Shown piece after piece: positions 24,495 through 31,547 of a DNA stretch of 35,165 nucleotides. The notes under the pieces are model-generated. The model saw only the letters and a program-made list of their open reading frames with translations. It made no database searches and had not been told where the DNA came from. Both the position numbers and the translations under genes were made by a program. The DNA is from Bacteroidales bacterium. Its GTDB lineage: Bacteria > Bacteroidota > Bacteroidia > Bacteroidales > F082. The stretch spans positions 1-35,165 of the forward strand of contig WFNG01000074.1 of the NCBI GenBank assembly GCA_015488735.1, in the 5' to 3' direction. Numbering within the stretch: the stretch's first letter is position 1; every line of letters begins with the position of its first letter.

Positions 24495-26342
24495 ATGACA
24501 GCGAAAAAAGATAAAATCGTTGAAATTGAAGAGGCGGTTGTGAGGTTTGCGGGCGATTCTGGTGATGGAATGCAGCTAACCGGCAATTTGTTCTCTGATT
24601 CAACAGCCTTTGCAGGTAACGACTTTGCCACTTTTCCGGACTATCCGTCTGAGATAAGGGCTCCCCAGGGAACTGTTTCCGGCGTTTCCGGATTTCAAAT
24701 TCACTTTGGGCACAAGAACATTCATACTACCGGTGATTTAGCCGATGTTCTGGTAGCCATGAACCCGGCCTCACTGAAAGCTAACCTGAAATGGGTTAAA
24801 AAGGATGCCATCATTATCACTAACAGCGACGAATTTACAGAAAAAAATCTGGGGAAAGCCGGCTTTGACTCAAATCCTCTTGACGACAATTCCTTAACCG
24901 GACACCTTTTAATTAAAGGTCCCCTGAATACGCTTACCAAAGAAGCTGTCAAAGATTTGGATCTGGACAATAAATCGGTACTCAAATCGAAAAATATGTT
25001 TGCACTCGGTATGATTTATTACCTGTTTAACAGGGATTATACCAAGACTTTCCCTTTCTTCGAGAAAAAATTCAAGAAAAATCCACTTGTTGTAGAAGCC
25101 AACAAGAAAGTTCTGGAAGCTGGATTTAACTATGCTGAAACGCTGGAAGTTTTCACCAATACTTACCGTATTGAAAAAGCCAGCCTGAACAAAGGACATT
25201 ACCGTAATGTTACCGGAAACCTGGCTACGGCATGGGGATTACTTGCTGCTTCCGAACGCTCCGGACACCATATTTATCTCGGCTCTTATCCTATTACACC
25301 TGCTACTGATATTTTGCAGGAATTGTCAAAACACAAACAATTTACCTGTATAACCCAGCAGGCTGAGGATGAGATTGCCGGTGTAGTTTCTACCATCGGC
25401 GGAAGTTTTGCCGGTGCCATGGCTGTTACCACAACTTCCGGCCCCGGTCTTTCACTGAAAAGTGAAGCCATTGGCCTGGCCATTATAACGGAATTGCCCA
25501 TGGTTATTGTTGATGTGCAACGTGGCGGCCCTTCCACGGGATTGCCGACCAAATCGGAACAATCAGACCTGCTGCAGGCATTGTATGGCCGTAATGGTGA
25601 AGCTCCCTGCATCGTGATGGCTGCTACCAGTGCTGCTGATGCTTTTTATTCGGCTTACGAAGCTGCCAAGCTGGCCATGGAACACATGACACCTGTTATC
25701 TTGCTGACAGATGGTTCCATTGGAAATGGCTCTGAAGTATTTAAAATTCCAAAAGTAGCTGACCTGCCGGAAATTCATCCACCGCTTGCCAAAGCTAATG
25801 ATCCTGAATACCAGGCTTACAAAAGAGATCCGAAATCTCTTGCCCGGCAATGGGCTGTTGCCGGAACACCTGGTCTGCGTCACAGATTAGGCGGACTGGA
25901 AAAAGCAGACATCACTGGAAATGTGTCGCAAGAGCCACTCAATCATCAGATAATGACCGATTTGCGTCAGGCTAAAGTGGATAAAGTTGTCGATTATATT
26001 CCCGAATTAAAAATTGATGGCGACGATAAAGGAGAACTGCTGGTTGTTGGTTGGGGAAGTACTTACGGCGTTTTGCTGACTGCCGTGGAAGAAATGAGAG
26101 CAGAAGGAAAATCAGTGAGCATGACACAGTTCAAACACATTATGCCACTGCCCAAGAATGTCCATGAGGTATTTTCAGGATTCAAAAAGATTATTGTTTG
26201 TGAAAACAACATGGGGCAATTTGCTAATTATCTGCGTATGAAGCATCCGGAATTTAAATATGAGCAATACAACAAAGTTCAGGGATTGCCTTTCATGGTG
26301 TCGGAATTGAAAACTAAATTTGACACGCTTTTAAACGAATAA
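24495..26342 (+). CDS. korA: 2-oxoacid:ferredoxin oxidoreductase, fused gamma-alpha subunit
   Basis: With KorB it oxidatively decarboxylates a 2-oxoacid, probably 2-oxoglutarate, to the acyl-CoA with ferredoxin as acceptor, or runs in reverse for CO2 fixation. The 615-residue protein has a gamma domain first (about residues 8-190, FAGDSGDGMQLTGNLF and SEIRAPQGTVSGVSG) and then the alpha pyrimidine-binding domain (YLGSYPITPATDILQELS, TTTSGPGLSLKSEAIGLA, VQRGGPSTGLPTKSEQSDL). This gamma-alpha fusion is typical of the two-subunit KOR enzymes. Substrate choice rests on family and context beside odhAB. korB follows four bases after the stop. Confidence 0.9.
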   Translation: MTAKKDKIVEIEEAVVRFAGDSGDGMQLTGNLFSDSTAFAGNDFATFPDYPSEIRAPQGTVSGVSGFQIHFGHKNIHTTGDLADVLVAMNPASLKANLKWVKKDAIIITNSDEFTEKNLGKAGFDSNPLDDNSLTGHLLIKGPLNTLTKEAVKDLDLDNKSVLKSKNMFALGMIYYLFNRDYTKTFPFFEKKFKKNPLVVEANKKVLEAGFNYAETLEVFTNTYRIEKASLNKGHYRNVTGNLATAWGLLAASERSGHHIYLGSYPITPATDILQELSKHKQFTCITQQAEDEIAGVVSTIGGSFAGAMAVTTTSGPGLSLKSEAIGLAIITELPMVIVDVQRGGPSTGLPTKSEQSDLLQALYGRNGEAPCIVMAATSAADAFYSAYEAAKLAMEHMTPVILLTDGSIGNGSEVFKIPKVADLPEIHPPLAKANDPEYQAYKRDPKSLARQWAVAGTPGLRHRLGGLEKADITGNVSQEPLNHQIMTDLRQAKVDKVVDYIPELKIDGDDKGELLVVGWGSTYGVLLTAVEEMRAEGKSVSMTQFKHIMPLPKNVHEVFSGFKKIIVCENNMGQFANYLRMKHPEFKYEQYNKVQGLPFMVSELKTKFDTLLNE

Positions 26343-26346
26343 TATC

Positions 26347-27390
26347 ATGGAACAAAAAATAGAACCTCAGGAAATACAGCTTACAAAACAGGATTTTGAA
26401 AGCGATCAGATGGTAAAATGGTGTCCCGGTTGTGGTGACCATGCTATCTTAAAGTCAGTGGAAAATGTTTTCCCCGTTGTGGGACAAAAAATGGGTTATA
26501 AAAAGGAAGATTTTGTGGTAGTTTCCGGTATCGGTTGCTCTTCCCGTTTTCCTTATTATATGAACACTTATGGCATTCATGGTATTCACGGTCGTGCTGC
26601 TGCACTGGCCATGGGCATCAAGCTCACTAATCCAAAACTGAGCGTGTGGATGATCAGTGGCGATGGCGACTCTATGGCCATTGGTGGTAACCATTTTATC
26701 CATATTGCCCGACGTAACCCGGACATCAACTACTTGATGTTTAACAACAAAATTTACGGACTTACCAAAGGACAATATTCTCCAACTACACCAAAAGGCC
26801 AAAAAACTAAAACCTCCCCGCAGGGAACTTTTGAAACGCCTTTTAATCCGGGTGAACTGGCTATCGGTGCCCGTGGCAAATTCTTCGCCCGTGTGATCGA
26901 TACTAATCCCAAACTGATGCAAAAGGTTTTCCTCGAAGCTGCTTTGCATCATGGTACATCCATTGTAGAAATTTTGCAGAATTGTGTCATTTACAACAAC
27001 AAAATTCATGCATTGATTACAGGCAGGGATACAAAAGATGACAATCAATTGATTTTGGAAGCTGGCGAACCCATGCTTTTCGGAAAGGACAAATCCAAAG
27101 GAATTATTCTTGAAGGTACCCGACTGAAAGCAGTTACGATTGGTGAGAACGGAATTACTAAAGATGATATTCTGGTTCATGATCCGACAACAGAAGATAC
27201 CGGTATCCATATGATGCTGGCCAGCATGGCCCCTCCGGAACTTCCGGCGGCCCTCGGTGTTATTCGTTCGGTAAAAGCCGAAACCCTCGAAGATGCCATT
27301 TGGAACTCCGTGGAACACGAAAAAGAAGTTTCTCCGTACAAAAATGTGGACGATCTGCTTAACAGCGGAAATACCTGGGAAATTGAATAA
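26347..27390 (+). CDS. korB: 2-oxoacid:ferredoxin oxidoreductase, beta subunit
   Basis: Binds thiamine diphosphate and one [4Fe-4S] cluster. The 347-residue protein has the TDP motif SGDGDSMAIGGNHF (from residue 104) closing with FNN at 132-134, and cluster cysteines C26 and C29 (KWCPGCGDH), C64 (GIGCSSRFPYY) and C213 (LQNCVIYNN). It has no extra ferredoxin domain, so electrons must leave to a separate carrier; the 56-residue ferredoxin across the intergenic region is a natural partner. Ends at an intrinsic terminator. Confidence 0.92.
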   Translation: MEQKIEPQEIQLTKQDFESDQMVKWCPGCGDHAILKSVENVFPVVGQKMGYKKEDFVVVSGIGCSSRFPYYMNTYGIHGIHGRAAALAMGIKLTNPKLSVWMISGDGDSMAIGGNHFIHIARRNPDINYLMFNNKIYGLTKGQYSPTTPKGQKTKTSPQGTFETPFNPGELAIGARGKFFARVIDTNPKLMQKVFLEAALHHGTSIVEILQNCVIYNNKIHALITGRDTKDDNQLILEAGEPMLFGKDKSKGIILEGTRLKAVTIGENGITKDDILVHDPTTEDTGIHMMLASMAPPELPAALGVIRSVKAETLEDAIWNSVEHEKEVSPYKNVDDLLNSGNTWEIE

Positions 27391-27411
27391 TCGCCTATTG
27401 CGAGATAGTTT

Positions 27412-27440
27412 AAAAAAGCTGCTTTCGGGCAGCTTTTTTT
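27412..27440 (+). terminator. Intrinsic terminator after korB
   Basis: An 11-base stem AAAAAAGCTGC / GCAGCTTTTTT with a TTTCGG loop, followed by more T. It lies 21 bases after the korB stop and could also serve the convergent gene. Confidence 0.85.
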
Positions 27441-27493
27441 GGTTTTCTCCGGGATGCTTAGTTGTTTTTATGAGATTTTGATAACCCTCAGCG

Positions 27494-28276
27494 TTAAATG
27501 CAAATATTTGACAGGTCATGAAACAGGTTCCTGAAATAATTTCCTGCTTTGCGCATTCGGCTCCCATACCAGCTGAACATTTCGCCATCCACAAGCATCA
27601 CTTTTTTATCCGGATATTTTTGTTGGATTTTCTGTCGGTGTTTGTCTTTGAAAGGAAAAGGCTCCGAAGAAAGTAACAGGTAATCTGCCTGCTCAAAATT
27701 TTCCTTCTTAACTTCCGGATACCGTCCTTCCATCACATTTTCAAGGCCAAGTTTTTCAAGGTTTTCATTGATAAAAGTTTGTTTCCCGGCTGCCATCCAG
27801 GGTGTCTTCCAGATTAGATAGAGACATTTCCTTTTTGGCAGGCTGTTGGGAATTGAAGCGAATTCATTTTTAATTTCTCCAATAGTTTTCCCGGCTTCCT
27901 TCTCTTTTCCCAGCAATTTTCCAAGCGTAAGCATCATTTCAAAAGCATCTTCAATATGCATAATATCAAACAAAATAACCGGAAGCTTTTCTGCCAGAGC
28001 TAAAATTCGGGCTTTATTATTTTCTTCTTTTACGGCTACCACCACATCCGGTTTCAGACTGATGATCATTTCAATATCAAAATCTTTCGGTCCACCTACT
28101 ACGGTGGTTTTATCCTGTATTCCTTCGGGATATTTACAAAAACGGGTTATGCCTGCCAAACTACGGACAGCACCCAAAAACGCAATCGTTTCCGTGAGGG
28201 AGGGTACAAGGGAAACGATCCTGCTCGCAGGTGCTATCTTGTTGATTTCATTTGTGTTATTTTCAACGATTAACAT
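27494..28276 (-). CDS. Helical-backbone metal receptor (BtuF/FepB-like binding protein) without signal peptide
   Basis: The 260-residue protein matches periplasmic cobalamin- or siderophore-binding proteins: RIVSLVPSLTETIAFLGA (from about residue 19), VGGPKDFDIEMIISLKPDVVVA, and ILFDIMHIEDAFEMMLTLGKLLG. Unlike those, it begins MLIVENNTNEINKIAPAS with no signal peptide or lipobox, so as annotated it would stay in the cytoplasm. The frame cannot be extended to a plausible signal because pyk's divergent leader follows. No ABC permease or ATPase gene lies nearby. It is a lineage type seen in Bacteroidota; the ligand is unknown. Confidence 0.75.
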   Translation of the reverse strand: MLIVENNTNEINKIAPASRIVSLVPSLTETIAFLGAVRSLAGITRFCKYPEGIQDKTTVVGGPKDFDIEMIISLKPDVVVAVKEENNKARILALAEKLPVILFDIMHIEDAFEMMLTLGKLLGKEKEAGKTIGEIKNEFASIPNSLPKRKCLYLIWKTPWMAAGKQTFINENLEKLGLENVMEGRYPEVKKENFEQADYLLLSSEPFPFKDKHRQKIQQKYPDKKVMLVDGEMFSWYGSRMRKAGNYFRNLFHDLSNICI

Positions 28277-28299
28277 AATGAGAACAGAAAAAGAATTAT

Positions 28300-28307
28300 T
28301 AATTTTG
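28300..28307 (+). promoter_or_regulatory. -7 promoter element for pyk
   Basis: TAATTTTG matches TAnnTTTG and lies 38 bases before the ATG at 28346. Confidence 0.5.
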
Positions 28308-28345
28308 CGTGAAATTAATGATTTATTTTGCAGAAAGATAAAACT

Positions 28346-29749
28346 ATGGGACGTAAAGTCAAAATTGTTGCAACATTGGGGCCTGTAACCAACAACAGAG
28401 AAAGTGTTTATCAGTTAATCAAAACCGGGGTAAATGTTTTCCGGCTAAATTTCTCTTATGGAACACACGAAAGCCATCATAAAAGTTTTAAATTGATACG
28501 GGAATGCGCGGCAGAACTTGGAAAAGAGGTTGCTATAATGCAGGATATTTGTGGTCCGAAGATTCGTATTCAGGGAATGAAGGACATCCGCGATGTGAAC
28601 AAAGGGGATAAACTGGTTATGTCTAAAACGGCATCCGGGTCGGCTTTTTCCATAACTTATCCTCACATTATCGATCAGTTGGAAGAGGGCGATGAAGTTT
28701 ATTTTGCCGATGGAACTGTCAGGTCGAAAGTGGAAAAGAAAACGGACGATACTTTGACCCTCCGAACCATGACCAGTGGACAACTGAGGGAAGGTAAAGG
28801 GGTTAACATTCCCAAATCGGGGATTAAAATGTCGGCACTGACTGATAAAGACAAAGCTGATCTGAAATTTGCAGCAGAAATTGGTATCGACATTGTTGCT
28901 GTCTCTTTTGTGGAAACGGCCAGCGATATTCTCGAAGCACGTAAAATCCTTTCCGACAATGGCTCGGATGCCTGGATTATTGCCAAAATTGAGCGTAAAG
29001 CAGCACTGAAAAATTTGGATGAAATTCTGGATGTCACCGATGGCATCATGGTAGCGCGGGGCGACCTCGGTGTGGAAGCCGGTATTTTTTCTGTTCCCGG
29101 TCTCCAGAAAGAGATGATCAAAAAAGCCAATGAAAAGGCACTGCCTGTTATTACGGCTACACAAATGCTAACTTCCATGTTGCATGCCGCTTCTCCCACA
29201 CGGGCTGAAATATCCGATATTGCCAATGCGGTGTATGATGGCTCAGATGCTGTTATGCTTTCTGATGAAACAGCGGTGGGCGACTTTCCTGTGGAAGCGG
29301 TGGAAGTGATGGTAAAAACGTTGTTGGACACGCAAACCCACTTGCCGAAAATTAAAAAAATTAAACCGGATAAGGCCGAGGGCTTTGCTCACGCCGCAGC
29401 GGAAATTTCCGGTGATGTCTCCTGTAGAGCTATCGTTTCCTTTTCCACGTCCGGCTATACCGTTCGACAGATTGCTAAATTCAGGCCACGAAAATCGCTG
29501 TATGCTGTTACTTTTGACGAAAAAATCAGTCATCGCCTGGCACTTGTATGGGGCGTGGAAAGGATTATTAATATTGACCTGGATATCAGTGAAAACCGTA
29601 TGATGTACCAGTTTCTGCAAAAAGTTAACAAAGACGAGCCATACATTGTGACCATGGGTTCACAGTCCGGTGTAAAAGGCAGTACCAATATGGTGCGTCT
29701 GCTCGATGACGCCGCGAGAGAAAAGATTTTTGAGCGGTTTGAGAAGTAA
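28346..29749 (+). CDS. pyk: Pyruvate kinase
   Basis: Last step of glycolysis, phosphoenolpyruvate plus ADP to pyruvate plus ATP. The 467-residue protein has KIVATLGPVTNN at the N-terminus, the barrel-domain motifs NFSYGTHESH, DICGPKIRI, AKIERKAALKNLDEIL (catalytic Lys), MVARGDLGVEAG and the adenine-pocket ATQMLTSMLHAASPTRAEISDIANAV, split here at its usual loop, then the C-terminal regulatory domain with FSTSGYTVRQIAKFRP. ATG at 28346 is preferred over an in-frame TTG six codons earlier. Length is normal. Confidence 0.95.
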   Translation: MGRKVKIVATLGPVTNNRESVYQLIKTGVNVFRLNFSYGTHESHHKSFKLIRECAAELGKEVAIMQDICGPKIRIQGMKDIRDVNKGDKLVMSKTASGSAFSITYPHIIDQLEEGDEVYFADGTVRSKVEKKTDDTLTLRTMTSGQLREGKGVNIPKSGIKMSALTDKDKADLKFAAEIGIDIVAVSFVETASDILEARKILSDNGSDAWIIAKIERKAALKNLDEILDVTDGIMVARGDLGVEAGIFSVPGLQKEMIKKANEKALPVITATQMLTSMLHAASPTRAEISDIANAVYDGSDAVMLSDETAVGDFPVEAVEVMVKTLLDTQTHLPKIKKIKPDKAEGFAHAAAEISGDVSCRAIVSFSTSGYTVRQIAKFRPRKSLYAVTFDEKISHRLALVWGVERIINIDLDISENRMMYQFLQKVNKDEPYIVTMGSQSGVKGSTNMVRLLDDAAREKIFERFEK

Positions 29750-29769
29750 ACTGAACGAATGTTCTTAAA

Positions 29770-29791
29770 TTTCAAGCCCGGAGGCTTGAAA
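29770..29791. repeat. Hairpin, REP-like or terminator of pyk
   Basis: Nine-base perfect arms TTTCAAGCC / GGCTTGAAA with a CGGA loop, 20 bases after the pyk stop. There is no T-tract, so a repeat element or 3' stabiliser fits as well as a terminator. Confidence 0.45.
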
Positions 29792-29814
29792 CGGGAAGGG
29801 TAGAATAGAAACAA

Positions 29815-29839
29815 CCACGAATTCACGATGGGTTCGTGG
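29815..29839. repeat. Second hairpin in the pyk-tilS gap
   Basis: Seven-base arms CCACGAA / TTCGTGG with an 11-base loop, followed by a short T-run (TATATTTTTT). It may be the working pyk terminator. Confidence 0.4.
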
Positions 29840-29876
29840 CTATATTTTTTGCGGCTATAAAAATTATTATGCTTCT

Positions 29877-29959
29877 CCGGATTTGTAATCAGGAGGTAAA
29901 AGGTTCCCCGAGATTTAAAATCCCCGTTTTCCACAAGGTCGGGATTGCAAATCCCGACC
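29877..29959. repeat. Degenerate REP-like inverted pair
   Basis: The stretch CCGGATTTGTAATC (29877-29890) is a degenerate inverted copy of the perfect 10-base hairpin GGTCGGGATT-GCA-AATCCCGACC at 29937-29959; between them lies GATTTAAAATC (29912-29922), a third related piece. Such GGATTTGCAATCC-type units resemble REP elements tied to RayT (IS200-like) transposases in Bacteroidota. No transposase is present here. Confidence 0.5.
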
Positions 29960-30015
29960 AGCAGTAGCAGTAAAAGATAAATGGTAATAATCGGAGCTAT
30001 CACAATTGCTTTTTC

Positions 30016-30023
30016 TACTTTTG
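30016..30023 (+). promoter_or_regulatory. -7 promoter element for tilS, very close to the start codon
   Basis: TACTTTTG ends four bases before the tilS ATG, so the mRNA would have almost no leader if this element is used. Confidence 0.45.
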
Positions 30024-30027
30024 CATT

Positions 30028-31368
30028 ATGTTTGAAGCTTTTCGGGATTATATTCGGGAAAACAGCCTTTGCCGTCCGAAAGAGAGAATTCTGGTGGCCG
30101 TGAGTGGTGGCGTGGATTCGGTGGTGATGCTCCATTTGTTGCATCGTGCCGGCTACCCGCTTACCGTGGCACACTGCAATTTTCAGCTCAGAGGCTCGGA
30201 ATCCGATGGCGATGAAAACTTTGTGCGAAAACTGACGGCAGAATATGGTATTTCCATTTTCGTGAAAACCTGCGACACCCGGTCGTTTGCCGAAAAACAA
30301 AAAATCAGTATCGAAATGGCCGCCCGCCAACTGCGCTACGACTGGTTTGCCGGGCTCATGGAAAAGTATGATTTTAAGAAACTTGCCATTGGCCACAACA
30401 AAGACGATGACGCGGAGACTTTCTTTATCAAGCTGCTGCGCGGCTCCGGGCTAAATGGAATAAAGGGGATTTTACCCCGGCGTGAGAACATTATTCGTCC
30501 GTTACTGTTTGCTTCCCGAAAGGAAATTTTGGCTTATGCCGAAAAACATAAATTATCATTTCGCGAAGATGCTTCCAACGCCTCGGACGATTACCAGCGC
30601 AACCGTATTCGTCATCATCTGCTGCCTTTTTACGAGAAAGAGTTTCCCGGAGCAACAAATGCGCTGGCCGGGACGCTGGATAAATTAAAATCTACCGAAT
30701 CCGTTTTTCGCCGGCTTCTGCAGGAAAAGAAAAAACAGTTATTTAAAATTAAGGGAAATATTTTTCGCCTCGAAAAAACAGCACTAAAAACGCTGGAGCC
30801 AAAAGTTGCTTTGCTTTATTTTCTGCTCGAAGACTTTGGTTTTAATTGGCGTACGGTAGAAGAAATTTGCCAAACGTTGGAAACCGTACAGTCCGGGCAG
30901 CTTTTCCATTCCGAAAAGTTCGTTTTACTCAACGATAGAAACTATCTGATAATAAAAGAGAAAGAGCTTTCGGCAGAAGAAGAATTTCTGATAAATAACC
31001 TGAATATTTCCCTGTCTGAACCGATAGAATTGGATTTTAAAATCCTTCCGAATCATCCGGGTTTTAATTTTGATTTTGACAAATCCATCGCTTGTTTTGA
31101 CGTGGACAAACTTTCGTTGCCGCTAAAACTCCGGCGTTGGCATCAGGGCGATCGTTTTGTCCCTTTTGGGATGCAGGGCAGCAAACTGCTTAGCGACTTT
31201 TTTACGGATGAAAAAATCAACCGTTTTGACAGAGAAAATTGCCGGTTATTGCTTTCCGGAGAGGAAATTATCTGGGTGGTGGGTCATCGTGCTTCCAATC
31301 GTTTTCGGGTTACCGGTAATACAAAAAATATTTTGCAGATCAGGGTGTTTCCTGATGATGAAACCTGA
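30028..31368 (+). CDS. tilS: tRNA(Ile)-lysidine synthetase
   Basis: Attaches lysine to C34 of the CAU-anticodon tRNA-Ile so that it reads AUA codons; essential in most bacteria. The 446-residue protein has the PP-loop ILVAVSGGVDSVVMLHLL (SGGVDS at 26-31), AHCNFQLRGSESDGDE, AIGHNKDDDAETFF and the signature RNRIRHHLLP, followed by the TilS C-terminal domain with LRRWHQGDRFVPFGMQGSKLL. No alternative start occurs before the PP-loop, so the ATG at 30028 must be used even though a promoter element nearly touches it. Confidence 0.93.
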   Translation: MFEAFRDYIRENSLCRPKERILVAVSGGVDSVVMLHLLHRAGYPLTVAHCNFQLRGSESDGDENFVRKLTAEYGISIFVKTCDTRSFAEKQKISIEMAARQLRYDWFAGLMEKYDFKKLAIGHNKDDDAETFFIKLLRGSGLNGIKGILPRRENIIRPLLFASRKEILAYAEKHKLSFREDASNASDDYQRNRIRHHLLPFYEKEFPGATNALAGTLDKLKSTESVFRRLLQEKKKQLFKIKGNIFRLEKTALKTLEPKVALLYFLLEDFGFNWRTVEEICQTLETVQSGQLFHSEKFVLLNDRNYLIIKEKELSAEEEFLINNLNISLSEPIELDFKILPNHPGFNFDFDKSIACFDVDKLSLPLKLRRWHQGDRFVPFGMQGSKLLSDFFTDEKINRFDRENCRLLLSGEEIIWVVGHRASNRFRVTGNTKNILQIRVFPDDET

Positions 31369-31369
31369 C

Positions 31370-31394
31370 GGTTGCGGGCAGGGAAATAGCAACC
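31370..31394. other. Hairpin just after the tilS stop codon
   Basis: Six-base arms GGTTGC / GCAACC with a 13-base loop and no T-tract. A second A/T-rich stem, AAAAAAC-CGGCT-GTTTTTT at 31423-31441, lies downstream and is the likelier transcription stop. Confidence 0.35.
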
Positions 31395-31422
31395 TGAAAC
31401 ATAATTCCGATAGATTATCCCC

Positions 31423-31442
31423 AAAAAACCGGCTGTTTTTTT
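31423..31442. terminator. Weak intrinsic terminator between tilS and dsbD-like gene
   Basis: AAAAAAC / GTTTTTT stem with a CGGCT loop; only one G-C pair, so weak. Confidence 0.35.
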
Positions 31443-31495
31443 AAAAAGTTTCTTAAATCAAACGTTTTTGTAAGGTATTGTTGCAGATAACGTCC

Positions 31496-31503
31496 TATTT
31501 TTG
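31496..31503 (+). promoter_or_regulatory. -7 promoter element for the dsbD-like gene
   Basis: TATTTTTG matches TAnnTTTG, 44 bases before the ATG at 31548. Confidence 0.55.
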
Positions 31504-31547
31504 CAAAGCATTTTCTAAAAGACATATAAAAACTTCAATATTTGAGT

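Noticed and set aside
26455-27594. Long antisense open frame opposite korB
   Set aside because: It lies fully opposite a well-supported gene, its translation has no recognisable domain and is rich in Phe/His/Asn, as expected from reading a conserved gene backwards.
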